Assembly (NCBI GenBank): GCA_048262255.1
Contig: JBLXFH010000001.1
Span: 124,001 to 188,000 of the forward strand
Source of the DNA: JABMNT01 sp048262255
GTDB lineage: Bacteria; Pseudomonadota; Alphaproteobacteria; Rhodospirillales; Casp-alpha2
Direction of reading: 5' to 3'
DNA length: 64,000 nucleotides
Shown: positions 17,159 through 25,288 of the stretch, piece after piece
Layout: every line of letters starts with the position of its first letter
Position numbering within the stretch: the stretch's first letter is position 1
Position numbers and translations under genes: made by a program
The notes under the pieces: generated by a model
Databases searched by the model: none
What the model saw: only the letters and a program-made list of their open reading frames with translations
What the model was told of the DNA's origin: nothing

Positions 17159-17950
17159 TTATACGCTCAGCTTTTCTTTAATCATCAGCAAATCCTGCCA
17201 GGCGGCGCGTTTTTGCGTTGGCGTGCGCAACAGATAGGCTGGATGGAACATTGCTGTAGCATCGATAGGGGATTCACGTGTTGCTGACTTATAACTGAAC
17301 CAACGTCCCCGCAAGCGCCCCACGCCCTGCGTCTCTCCCAACAGGGTTTTCGCCGCCGGGCCGCCGAGAGCAACCAAAATTTGTGGCCCCACCAACTCAA
17401 TCAAACGCGTCATGAACGGCAGACAGATCGCCGTTTCCTGCAATGTTGGCGTGCGATTTCCGGGGGGGCGCCAGAATACAGTATTCGAGATCAGAACCTG
17501 ACTGCGCTCAATCCCGATGGAGGCCAGCATTTTATCAAGCAATACCCCGCTGGGGCCGACAAATGGCAGCCCTTGCCGGTCTTCCTGAGCCCCCGGCGCT
17601 TCGCCAACCAGCATCAGTTTTGCCGCCGGATTGCCATCAAAAAACACCAGATTGGTTGCGGTTTTTTTAAGCCCGCAGCCTTCAAACTCTTCAAGAGCGG
17701 CGCGAAGGTCATCAAGGTTCTGGGCCTGAGCGGCAATTTCCCTGGCCGATTTGACCAGTTCATCACTGGCTTGTGGCAAAGCGGTGGCAGCCGCCGGGCG
17801 ACGCACTTCCGTTGGTTTCGGCGCTGGCGCCACGGGAGCCGGCTTGTCGACCAGAGCGAACCGGTCGACCGGGGTATCTCCAATGGTTTCATCGACGCCC
17901 ATATCGACATGCCACCGCAGGATATCCATAGCTGATGTCATTTCCATCAT
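17159..17950 (-). CDS. udg: Uracil-DNA glycosylase, family 4 (apparently without a full Fe-S site)
   Basis: Removes uracil from DNA as the first step of base excision repair. Family motifs are clear: motif A is GEAPGAQEDRQGLPFVGPSG, the middle block is RPPGNRTPT, and motif B is MFHPAYLLRTP. Most family-4 enzymes hold a 4Fe-4S cluster with four cysteines. Here only two remain: the first position is Phe (FEGCGLKK) and the third is Trp (VFWRPPGNR). An N-terminal linker of about 65 residues rich in Pro and Ala precedes the domain. The start at 17950 is one of several closely spaced Met codons. Monocistronic. Confidence 0.9.
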   Translation of the reverse strand: MMEMTSAMDILRWHVDMGVDETIGDTPVDRFALVDKPAPVAPAPKPTEVRRPAAATALPQASDELVKSAREIAAQAQNLDDLRAALEEFEGCGLKKTATNLVFFDGNPAAKLMLVGEAPGAQEDRQGLPFVGPSGVLLDKMLASIGIERSQVLISNTVFWRPPGNRTPTLQETAICLPFMTRLIELVGPQILVALGGPAAKTLLGETQGVGRLRGRWFSYKSATRESPIDATAMFHPAYLLRTPTQKRAAWQDLLMIKEKLSV

Positions 17951-18085
17951 CGGCGTAAAATAGCATAGGATGAAGGACAAACCACCCTATAGATGCTTTG
18001 CTGTGTGGATAAAATAGGTCATGGGAAGGCCCGACGGCATGTGTTATAAAACCGCCAAATTTTCAAATATGCGGGGGTAAACGCG

Positions 18086-19762
18086 GTGAGTGAAGTTCAA
18101 GAACGGGAATCCATGGACGTCGATGTGGTGATTGTCGGCGGCGGGCCTGCGGGTTTATCGGCAGCCATCCGTTTGATGCAGTTGGCGGGAGAGTCTGACC
18201 AGGAACTGACCGTCTGTGTGGTTGAAAAAGGCTCGGAAGTCGGAGCCCATATCCTGTCCGGCGCCGTCGTTGACCCCATTGCCCTGAACGAACTGATCCC
18301 CGACTGGAAAGACAAAGGTGCTCCTCTTAATACGCCCGTGACGGATAACCAGCACTGGGTCTTGAGCGAAACCTCCAAAAGCGAAATGCCACATTTCCTG
18401 ATGCCGCCGCTGATGAGCAACGACGGCTGCTACACCTTGAGCCTGGGCAATCTGTGCCGCTGGCTGGCCGAACAGGCGGAAGCACTGGGCGTCGAGATCT
18501 ACCCCGGATTCGCCGCCGCCGAAGTCCTGTTCAACGATGACGGTTCCGTGAAAGGCATCGCCACTGGCGACATGGGCCTGCAAAAAGACGGCACCCCCGG
18601 CCCCAACCACGAACCCGGTATGGAACTGCACGCCAAATACACCTTTTTTGCCGAAGGGTGCCGCGGGCACTTGTCCAAACAACTCAATGAGAAGTTCGTC
18701 CTTGATGCAGACTCCCAGCCCCAAACCTATGCCATCGGCATCAAGGAACTCTGGGATATTGCACCTGAAAAACACAAGGCCGGCACGGTTATTCACACCC
18801 AGGGCTGGCCTTTGACTGATACGGTTGGCGGCGGCTTTATCTATCATCAGGAAAACAACCAGATCGCCATCGGCTTTGTTGTCGCGTTGGATTATGAAAA
18901 TCCCTATCTGTCGCCTTTTGATGAAATGCAGCGGTTCAAAACGCACCCCGCGGTCCGGCCCTTGCTGGAAGGTGGGCGGCGCGTTGCTTATGGGGCGCGG
19001 GCGATCAACGAAGGTGGCCTGCAGTCGGTACCCAAATTGACGTTCCCCGGCGGTGCCCTGATTGGCTGTTCGGCAGGATTCGTCAACGTGCCCCGCATCA
19101 AAGGCAGTCACAATGCCATGAAGACCGGTATGCTGGCGGCAGAAGCGGCCTTTGCTTCCATTTCTGCTGGCAGTGATGGCTGTGATGAATTGACCGCCTA
19201 TAACGAAAGCTGGAAAAAATCCTGGGTCTATCAGGATCTCCACAAAGTCCGCAATGCGCGGCCATCGTTGTCCAAGTTCGGCATCAAACTGGGCACGCTC
19301 TATGCCGGGTTCGATATGTGGCTGAACAATCTGGGGCTCGGTTTTTTGCTGCCCTGGACGCTCGGCCATCATCAGGACCACAGCCAGCTCAAACCTGCCG
19401 CCGACTGTCCGAAAATTGACTATCCCAAACCGGATGGCGAGATCACGTTCGATAAACTGTCGTCGGTCTTCATTTCCAGCACCAACCATGAAGAAAACCA
19501 GCCCGTACATCTGACCCTCAAGGACGCAACCGTTCCCGTGAACATCAATCTCGGCACATTCGATGGCCCCGAACAGCGCTTCTGCCCAGCGGGGGTCTAT
19601 GAATATGTGGAAGATGAACAGGCCGGTGGCGATAACCGAAAACTGCAAATCAATGCGCAGAACTGCGTCCACTGCAAAACCTGCGACATCAAGGATCCAA
19701 CCCAGAACATCAACTGGGTTGTTCCGGAAGGCGGCGGTGGGCCCAATTACCCGAATATGTAG
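18086..19762 (+). CDS. etfD: Electron transfer flavoprotein-ubiquinone oxidoreductase
   Basis: ETF-QO passes electrons from reduced ETF (etfBA, 3036-4717) to ubiquinone at the inner membrane. The N-terminal FAD site is VDVVIVGGGPAGLSAAIRL, the second FAD region is FVNVPRIKGSHNAMKTGMLAAEA (quoted as GSHNAMKTGMLAAEA), and the C-terminal 4Fe-4S ferredoxin domain shows NAQNCVHCKTCDIKDP. The length of 558 residues is standard. The start is GTG at 18086 after a GGGGG purine run. It is followed by a TPR gene and ispE on the same strand. Confidence 0.96.
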   Translation: MSEVQERESMDVDVVIVGGGPAGLSAAIRLMQLAGESDQELTVCVVEKGSEVGAHILSGAVVDPIALNELIPDWKDKGAPLNTPVTDNQHWVLSETSKSEMPHFLMPPLMSNDGCYTLSLGNLCRWLAEQAEALGVEIYPGFAAAEVLFNDDGSVKGIATGDMGLQKDGTPGPNHEPGMELHAKYTFFAEGCRGHLSKQLNEKFVLDADSQPQTYAIGIKELWDIAPEKHKAGTVIHTQGWPLTDTVGGGFIYHQENNQIAIGFVVALDYENPYLSPFDEMQRFKTHPAVRPLLEGGRRVAYGARAINEGGLQSVPKLTFPGGALIGCSAGFVNVPRIKGSHNAMKTGMLAAEAAFASISAGSDGCDELTAYNESWKKSWVYQDLHKVRNARPSLSKFGIKLGTLYAGFDMWLNNLGLGFLLPWTLGHHQDHSQLKPAADCPKIDYPKPDGEITFDKLSSVFISSTNHEENQPVHLTLKDATVPVNINLGTFDGPEQRFCPAGVYEYVEDEQAGGDNRKLQINAQNCVHCKTCDIKDPTQNINWVVPEGGGGPNYPNM

Positions 19763-19830
19763 GAGATTGGCTTTCTAAAGGAGCCTCATGTAGGTTAAAA
19801 TGGATCCGTATAAATAAGAGATAATAAAAC

Positions 19831-21576
19831 ATGATCCATTTTTTGCGCCTACGGCATTTCCTCTTTGGTCTGTGCGCTACGGGCACGATGGCCCTGGGAA
19901 GCCCGGTTGTCTTTGCAGAAACAGCTCCTATCAAGCCGGGGACTTCGCTGATTGGCAATTATCTGGCAGGACGGCACGCCGAATCCGAACGGGATTTATC
20001 TTTGGCCGCCGATTTTCTGAAAGCCGTCCTTGATCAGGCCCCCGATGTCCCCGATTTGCAACGCCGAACGTTTGTTCTTCTCGCTATGGAAGGACGTATT
20101 GCTGAAGCGTTACCGTTGGCGGAAAGAACACAGACGAGCCAATCAGATGGCACCATCGTCAATTTGCTATTGGCGACTGACGAAATCAAAAATGGTAACT
20201 TAGCCGAAGCGTCTGAACGCCTAAGGGGGCTTCCAGACACCGGCCTTTCCGGCCTTGCGGCGCCCATCCTCCTGGCCTGGACCCTGGCGGCCCAAGATAA
20301 GATTGAGAATGGTCTGAACGCCCTTGCCTCTCTGGAAAAAGACAAAGGACTTAGGTCTTTATATATGCTGCATAAGGGCTTGATTCTCGATTTTGCGGGA
20401 CGATCGGACGACGCCATAGAAGCTCTGGAAGAACTGACGTCTTCTGACGAAACGCCGAGTTTCCGACAGATCCAGCTTACGGGAAATTTGTACGAACGCA
20501 TGAAAAACCGCTCAGCCGCGATCAAACTCTATGACGCCTACGAAGCCCAAAACCCCAGCACCAGCTTGCTCTATACAATCCGGCAGCGCCTGCAGGACCA
20601 GACAATCCCGGCGCCGTTCATCACAACGGTTCAAGACGGAGCGGCGGAAGTCTTTTTTGGCATCGCCAATTCCTTGCGTCAGCAGCGGGCGCGCGAGACG
20701 GCGCTTCTCCTCGGCCAACTGGCGCTTTATCTGAAACCGGATTATCCGATCATGCGCATTCTTGCCGGAGAAATTCTGGAAGCAGACCAGCGCTATCAGG
20801 ATGCCAATGCCCATTATCAGATGGTGCCGGAAGAATCTGCCTTTTCGCAAACCGCGCAAATGCGCATTGCCACCAATCATCACGATACCGGGCGCACCGA
20901 TGAAGCCGTCGCCATCGCCCGCAAGATTGCTGATGCCCGACCGGATGACCCGGAGCCCGTTCGCGCCATCGGCGATTTTTTGCGCGCTTCGGAACGTTAT
21001 AAAGAAGCCATTCCCGAATATAACGAAGCCATTCGCAGGGTCGGCGATCTGCTCCCAAGCCACTGGCGGCTGTTCTATACCCGTGGCATTGTTCTGGAGC
21101 GCGAAAAATTTTTCAAGGAATCCGAATACGATTTTCTAAAAGCTCTCGAACTGCAGCCGGACCAGCCCTTTGTCCTGAATTATCTGGGATACTCATGGGT
21201 CGAGCAGGGTCGCAACCTGGATCAGGCACAGGACATGATCCGCAAGGCCGTCAGCTTGCGCCCCAATGACGGTTATATCATCGACAGCCTGGGCTGGGTT
21301 TATTATCAGTTGGGAAAATATGACGATGCCGTCGCTGAACTGGAACGCGCCGTTAATTCCCGTCCGGAAGACCCGATCATCAACGACCATCTGGGCGATG
21401 CCTATTGGCAGGTTGGACGCCGCAAGGAGGCCCACTTCCAGTGGCTACACTCCCTATCCCTCAAGCCGCCGCCGGAAGTTGAAAAACTGGTTCGCGAAAA
21501 ACTGGAGAACGGCCTGAAGACCCCGCCCGCAATCATCCAGAAGGAGGTCCTCGAAGCCCCTCCCAAAGAGGGCTGA
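19831..21576 (+). CDS. Secreted or periplasmic tetratricopeptide-repeat protein
   Basis: A 581-residue protein with a signal peptide (about residues 1-30, ending near PVVFAETA). The rest is a long superhelix of TPR units. The clearest ones are in the C-terminal half: FVLNYLGYSWVEQGRNLDQA, YIIDSLGWVYYQLGKYDDA and IINDHLGDAYWQVGRRKEA. Such proteins act as scaffolds in the periplasm. The family is widely conserved next to ETF-QO and ispE in alphaproteobacteria, but I know no assigned role. It ends 12 bases before ispE and is probably co-transcribed with it. Confidence 0.85.
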   Translation: MIHFLRLRHFLFGLCATGTMALGSPVVFAETAPIKPGTSLIGNYLAGRHAESERDLSLAADFLKAVLDQAPDVPDLQRRTFVLLAMEGRIAEALPLAERTQTSQSDGTIVNLLLATDEIKNGNLAEASERLRGLPDTGLSGLAAPILLAWTLAAQDKIENGLNALASLEKDKGLRSLYMLHKGLILDFAGRSDDAIEALEELTSSDETPSFRQIQLTGNLYERMKNRSAAIKLYDAYEAQNPSTSLLYTIRQRLQDQTIPAPFITTVQDGAAEVFFGIANSLRQQRARETALLLGQLALYLKPDYPIMRILAGEILEADQRYQDANAHYQMVPEESAFSQTAQMRIATNHHDTGRTDEAVAIARKIADARPDDPEPVRAIGDFLRASERYKEAIPEYNEAIRRVGDLLPSHWRLFYTRGIVLEREKFFKESEYDFLKALELQPDQPFVLNYLGYSWVEQGRNLDQAQDMIRKAVSLRPNDGYIIDSLGWVYYQLGKYDDAVAELERAVNSRPEDPIINDHLGDAYWQVGRRKEAHFQWLHSLSLKPPPEVEKLVREKLENGLKTPPAIIQKEVLEAPPKEG

Positions 21577-21588
21577 GCAGACCAGACG

Positions 21589-22476
21589 ATGCCCGGTTCC
21601 AACGCCTTGACCCTTGCCGCTCCGGCAAAAATAAACCTTTATCTGCATGTCACCGGCAAACGCGACGATGGCTTTCATCTGCTTGACAGTCTGGTTGCCT
21701 TTGCCGCCATACACGACAGCCTCACCATTGAGCCGGCGCCGGGTCTTGAGCTGTTTATCGATGGTCCGTTCGGCAGCGGCTTGCCGGCATCCTCCGACAA
21801 TCTGGTTTACCGGGCGGCAGAACGGTTGAGGAGCCTTGCCGGTATTTCCGAAGGCGCCCGGATCACACTTTACAAAAACCTCCCCATCGCATCGGGGATT
21901 GGCGGTGGTTCGGCCGATGCGGCGGCGGCCATCAAAGGCCTTGTCCGCCTGTGGGGTATCCACCCCGGTCATCATGACCTCTCAGGCCTTGCCCTCGGAC
22001 TGGGCGCCGATGTTCCCATCTGTCTGTATGGACAGGCGGCGTTTATGGGTGGAATTGGTGAGCAGATTGAACCGCTTTCCGGTTTCCCCGATGTCCCCAT
22101 GGTTCTCGTCAACCCAGGCGTCGGGGTCTCCACGCCTGCCATTTTCAAGGCCCGAAAAGCGGACTTCTCCCCCTCCTGCCGGTTTGATGCGTCTCCCGCC
22201 TCCATAGAGGATTTCATCAACATTCTGAAAGACGGCCGGGCCAACGATTTGGCCCTGCCTGCCATTCAAACCGAACCGGTGATTGGCGATGTTCTGGAGA
22301 CCCTTGAAGCGACAGCCGGCTGCAGACTGGCCCGCATGTCGGGCAGCGGTGCCACATGTTTCGGGCTCTATGACAACCAAACAGACGCCGACAACGCCGC
22401 AGCAAAGATCAAGGCCGCGCGACCGAACTGGTGGTCTGTCGCCACCCGATTGATCGGTGACTCCCACTCTCTCTAA
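21589..22476 (+). CDS. ispE: 4-diphosphocytidyl-2-C-methyl-D-erythritol kinase
   Basis: GHMP-superfamily kinase of the non-mevalonate isoprenoid pathway that phosphorylates the 2-hydroxyl of CDP-methylerythritol. APAKINLYLHVTGKRDDGFH opens the protein (substrate site), IASGIGGGSADAAAA is the ATP-binding motif 2, and ARMSGSGATCFGLY is motif 3. The length of 295 residues is typical. It is translated from an ATG 12 bases behind the TPR gene. The family call is secure. Confidence 0.96.
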   Translation: MPGSNALTLAAPAKINLYLHVTGKRDDGFHLLDSLVAFAAIHDSLTIEPAPGLELFIDGPFGSGLPASSDNLVYRAAERLRSLAGISEGARITLYKNLPIASGIGGGSADAAAAIKGLVRLWGIHPGHHDLSGLALGLGADVPICLYGQAAFMGGIGEQIEPLSGFPDVPMVLVNPGVGVSTPAIFKARKADFSPSCRFDASPASIEDFINILKDGRANDLALPAIQTEPVIGDVLETLEATAGCRLARMSGSGATCFGLYDNQTDADNAAAKIKAARPNWWSVATRLIGDSHSL

Positions 22477-22562
22477 ATCACCGCAATCGCAAGGAACGGG
22501 TGGTTTCTTTGGTTCAATATGGCTTTTTTTAGCTGCCATCGGATCACAGGAAAGGAACTCCC

Positions 22563-23036
22563 ATGACGGCCATTCAATTTATCGCTTTACCAGAAGAGGT
22601 GGTTGCGGCTTACCGGTCTCTCGCCCTCGATGCCAACGGGCAGTTGCCGGAACGCCATATCTCTGACGGCTCGGGCATTCCCTGCCGGTCGTGCCTCTGC
22701 GACGTAAAAGCCGGGGAGCCCTATCTGTTACTGGCGCACCGTCCCTTTCCTGCAGCCCAGCCGTACGCGGAAACTGGCCCGATTTTCATTCATGCAGAAC
22801 CCTGCCACTCCCATACGGAAACCCAAACCCTTCCTGAGATGATCGCGGTGCGAAAACAAATGCTGCTACGGGGTTATGACGCCGATAACCGGATTGTCGA
22901 AGGCAGTGGGCAAATCGTTGCCAGTGAAACCCTGGCCGACACGGCCAGACACCTGTTAACCGACCCTCGGATTTCCTATTTGCATGTGCGCTCAGCGACC
23001 AACACCTGTTTTCAATGCTGTATTGAACGCCTATAA
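22563..23036 (+). CDS. DUF1203 domain-containing protein
   Basis: This 157-residue protein matches the DUF1203 family, known only from sequence. Its conserved parts are GIPCRSCLCDVKAGEPYLLL, RPFPAAQPYAETGPIFIHAE and YLHVRSATNTCFQC. Cysteines (CRSCLC, CFQCC) and histidines suggest a metal or redox site, which is inference. A strong ribosome-binding site (AAAGGAA) sits before the ATG. The stop is immediately followed by the AlaX-like frame. No function is known. Confidence 0.85.
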   Translation: MTAIQFIALPEEVVAAYRSLALDANGQLPERHISDGSGIPCRSCLCDVKAGEPYLLLAHRPFPAAQPYAETGPIFIHAEPCHSHTETQTLPEMIAVRKQMLLRGYDADNRIVEGSGQIVASETLADTARHLLTDPRISYLHVRSATNTCFQCCIERL

Positions 23037-23078
23037 ATGAAACGGATTTTGCGTGAAACCCGATGCCGACGGTCCGCG

Positions 23079-23732
23079 ATGATGGTTGAAAAAGTTTTCT
23101 GGAAAGACCCTTACCTCAGCGAACTCGACACACGAATCGCCTCTGTTGCGGGAGATCGGGTAACACTGGAAGAAACCATCTTTTTCGCCTTTTCCGGCGG
23201 CCAGGAAAGCGATGTGGGAACCATTCAGGGGCGCCCCGTCCTGCAGGCCGAAAAGCAGGGCCTAGAAATTGTCTATACGCTCGATACAGCAGCCGGGCTG
23301 TCGCCCGGCGACCCTGTCCGCATCGCCATTGACGGGCACCGCCGGTATCGGTTGATGCGCCTGCATTTTGCAGCCGAGCTGGTTCTGGAACTGATTTACA
23401 AAAGCCATCCGGGAACGGAAAAAACCGGCGCACACATCGCCGCGGACAAGGCCCGTATCGATTTTGAATGGGTGGGCAACATATCCACACTGTTCCCGGA
23501 CCTCCAGCAACAGCTGGAGCGGATTATCGGCGAGGATTTACCCATCCAGTGCCGGTTCACCGACCCGCAGACACAGCGACGCTGCTGGAAAATCGATGGT
23601 TTTGCAGAAGTTCCCTGCGGCGGCACCCATGTCCGTTCAACGGCTGAAATCGGGCGCATTGAGCTGAAACGGAAAAACCCAGGCAAAGGCCGCGAACGCA
23701 TTGAGATTTTTGTCCATGACGTAAACGGCTGA
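23079..23732 (+). CDS. AlaX-type alanyl-tRNA editing protein
   Basis: A free-standing relative of the AlaRS editing domain, which hydrolyses Ser or Gly wrongly attached to tRNA-Ala. The N-terminal part has VTLEETIFFAFSGGQESD (the TxFYP.GGGQ-like region) and the C-terminal zinc motif is VPCGGTHVRST. The first zinc motif, usually HxxxH, reads LHFAAELVLE, so the second His is Glu. Whether it still binds zinc is open. I chose the ATG at 23079 because the 14 residues before it (from 23037) are basic and not typical of the family. It may share a transcript with the DUF1203 gene. Confidence 0.82.
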   Translation: MMVEKVFWKDPYLSELDTRIASVAGDRVTLEETIFFAFSGGQESDVGTIQGRPVLQAEKQGLEIVYTLDTAAGLSPGDPVRIAIDGHRRYRLMRLHFAAELVLELIYKSHPGTEKTGAHIAADKARIDFEWVGNISTLFPDLQQQLERIIGEDLPIQCRFTDPQTQRRCWKIDGFAEVPCGGTHVRSTAEIGRIELKRKNPGKGRERIEIFVHDVNG

Positions 23733-23857
23733 TATCCGCATGGCACGTAAATTCGGCGTTTTTTCGCCCCTAAAAAAAGACCTGTAAATTGCAATTCCAG
23801 GCCTTGCGAAGCCCGGTGAATAGCCGTATGTTCCCGGCTGCTCGCAAGGGCATCGGT

Positions 23858-23933
23858 TGGGGCGTGGCCAAGTGGTTAAGGCGCCGGTTTTTGGTATCGG
23901 TATTCGGAGGTTCGAATCCTCCCGCCCCAGCCA
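23858..23933 (+). tRNA. tRNA-Gln (anticodon TTG)
   Basis: The acceptor stem TGGGGCG at 23858-23864 pairs with CGCCCCA at 23923-23929, with discriminator G and an encoded CCA at 23931-23933. The anticodon stem CCGGT/ATCGG encloses the loop TTTTGGT with anticodon TTG at 23891-23893. The T arm GAGG-TTCGAAT-CCTC is canonical. It reads CAA and, by wobble, CAG. Mobile-element remains begin about 30 bases downstream. Confidence 0.96.
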
Positions 23934-23961
23934 ACTTTTTCTCTCAAAATTAAATGTCAGA

Positions 23962-24027
23962 TGTCATTTCCACTTAAGTTTGGCGCATTACACTTAAAGT
24001 TGGCGCAAATACACTTAAGAATGGCGC
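23962..24027. repeat. Transposon end with three tandem transposase-binding-like repeats (TniA/Tn5053 type)
   Basis: TGTCATTTC at 23962-23970 matches the known tip of Tn402/Tn5053-type elements. Directly inside it are three near-identical 16-mers, CACTTAAGTTTGGCGC (23971), CACTTAAAGTTGGCGC (23991) and CACTTAAGAATGGCGC (24012), spaced 20 and 21 bases. Such arrays are the binding sites of TniA/TnsB transposases. I found no matching inverted end elsewhere in the window, so only one end survives. Confidence 0.65.
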
Positions 24028-24215
24028 GAAATTTACTTCAAATTCAATAATTTCAAAGAGTTACTATTCGATAATTTTCATATTTTCAAATGCGCAATTT
24101 TGTCTGTTTTTTTTACCTCTCACGAACAATACAAACATTCAGGTTACGCTGTTTAAAATCTCCTTTTATATAAAATTTCCGTTTCATTGTGCCTTTCCTT
24201 TGCTGGACGCTTGCA

Positions 24216-24347
24216 ATGAAAAGTCGCTTGGAAAATATTCAGGAATTGTGGCCATTCCGACCGAAACCGATCGAAGACGAGAGTTTCTCGTCCTGGTTCT
24301 CTCGGCTCGCTTGGCAAAACGGTCTTCAGCCCCTTACGCGTCCTTAA
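24216..24347 (+). pseudogene. Truncated TniQ-like transposition protein (N-terminal fragment)
   Basis: A 43-codon frame starting at ATG 24216 reads as the start of a TniQ/TnsD protein: LWPFRPKPIEDESFSSWFSR then LAWQNG, the typical opening of the TniQ domain. It then stops at 24345. Full TniQ proteins are 300 or more residues, so only the first tenth is left. TniQ proteins choose the target site for TniA or TnsB transposases. The fragment lies inside the transposon end and before a tniA wreck. The assignment rests on one motif block, but it is a distinctive one. Confidence 0.6.
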
Positions 24348-24390
24348 ATTTAGGGTCTGTAAGCAGCCGCTATTAAATATCACGATAAAC

Positions 24391-24818
24391 AAAGGGAAAT
24401 TAACTAAGGCCCGTTCAGCCGAAGCCAGAGTTAGTGAATGAACATTAAGAAGGTGGTTGAAAGAGTTTCATGATCGGTCACTTCTTTCAGATATTGCGCC
24501 TCCTCATCCCACCACGGTCCGAAGCCGCATACATAATGTTCGGGCACAAGTGAAGGTCAAACAACCTCAGGGAAATAGGGCTGCGCATGACACCTACGCT
24601 GAAGCAAAAGGCCCCTTTCCATATGGGGATACCCTTTGGAGGTCGTTCAAGTTGATCATACCAAGCTTGATATTGAATAGGTGGATGATGAACATCGGCA
24701 ACTGATCGGAAGACCGTGGTTAACTTTGGCAATCGACACCTTTAGCCGAATGATCACAGGATTTTAAATTTCTCTCGACCCACCAAGCGCGTTTTCCATC
24801 GGCATGTGTATCCGGCAT
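24391..24818 (+). pseudogene. Degenerate TniA/TnsB-family DDE transposase fragment
   Basis: The frame is broken by a stop at 24439, a shift near 24630, and stops at 24678 and 24765. Reading across these gives the family pattern: PPHPTTVRSRI, then PLEVVQVDHTKLDIE with the first catalytic Asp (codon 24654), RQLIGRPWLTLAIDTFSRMI with the second Asp (codon 24735), and ISLDPPSAFSIGMCIRH. The third catalytic residue and the C-terminal half are gone. The fragment ends abruptly at about 24818, where sequence of an efflux adaptor begins. It is dead. Confidence 0.75.
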
Positions 24819-25150
24819 TCAGCCCTTGGGATTGACGAGCAGCTTGTCGATGTTTTGCTGGATCTGGAGGATTTGCCTGACATGTGGGGGCGCCTTGGTC
24901 ACGGGTTGATATATCGATTGTTCTGCAGGACACCCAAGCACTGGCGGTTCCGGTTGGTGCTATTTTCCGCGATGGTGGCTAATGGGTGACGCTGGCACAC
25001 ATGGATGGGCGCGCCCCACAACGAGTGATCAAATTAGGTTCCCAAAATGCCGGCAAGGCAGAGGTCGTCGACGGGCTTGATGCGAACGACCATGTGATTC
25101 TTTTCCCGTCGGACCGAATTACAGAAGGCGCCTGCACTATCTTGCGTTAA
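24819..25150 (+). pseudogene. Degenerate HlyD-type efflux adaptor, C-terminal fragment
   Basis: From about 24819 the sequence reads as the C-terminal part of an RND-type periplasmic adaptor: SALGIDEQLVDVLLDLEDLP, then after a frame shift VDISIVLQDTQALAVPVGAI, a stop at 24980, and GLDANDHVILFPSDRITEG up to the natural stop at 25148. Intact proteins of this family are 350-400 residues and bridge inner- and outer-membrane pumps. The first two thirds are missing and no pump gene remains. It is joined directly to the tniA fragment. Confidence 0.7.
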
Positions 25151-25288
25151 ACAGCTCTACATACTGTCTTGATGCACCTTTGCGGGTGCCTTAAAGTAAG
25201 GATATGAGGGATTAAATCAGTAATAAATTGCATAGGGGCCGGAATAATTTGGTCCGACACGGGAATTAGACCGTGAGTATGAGATATA

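Noticed and set aside
24457..24705. 82-codon open frame as an independent gene
   Set aside because: Its sequence is the N-terminal part of the broken tniA copy read past a frame shift, so it is part of a pseudogene.
24804..24989. 61-codon open frame as an independent gene
   Set aside because: It spans the scar between the tniA and hlyD fragments; both parts are recognisable remains.
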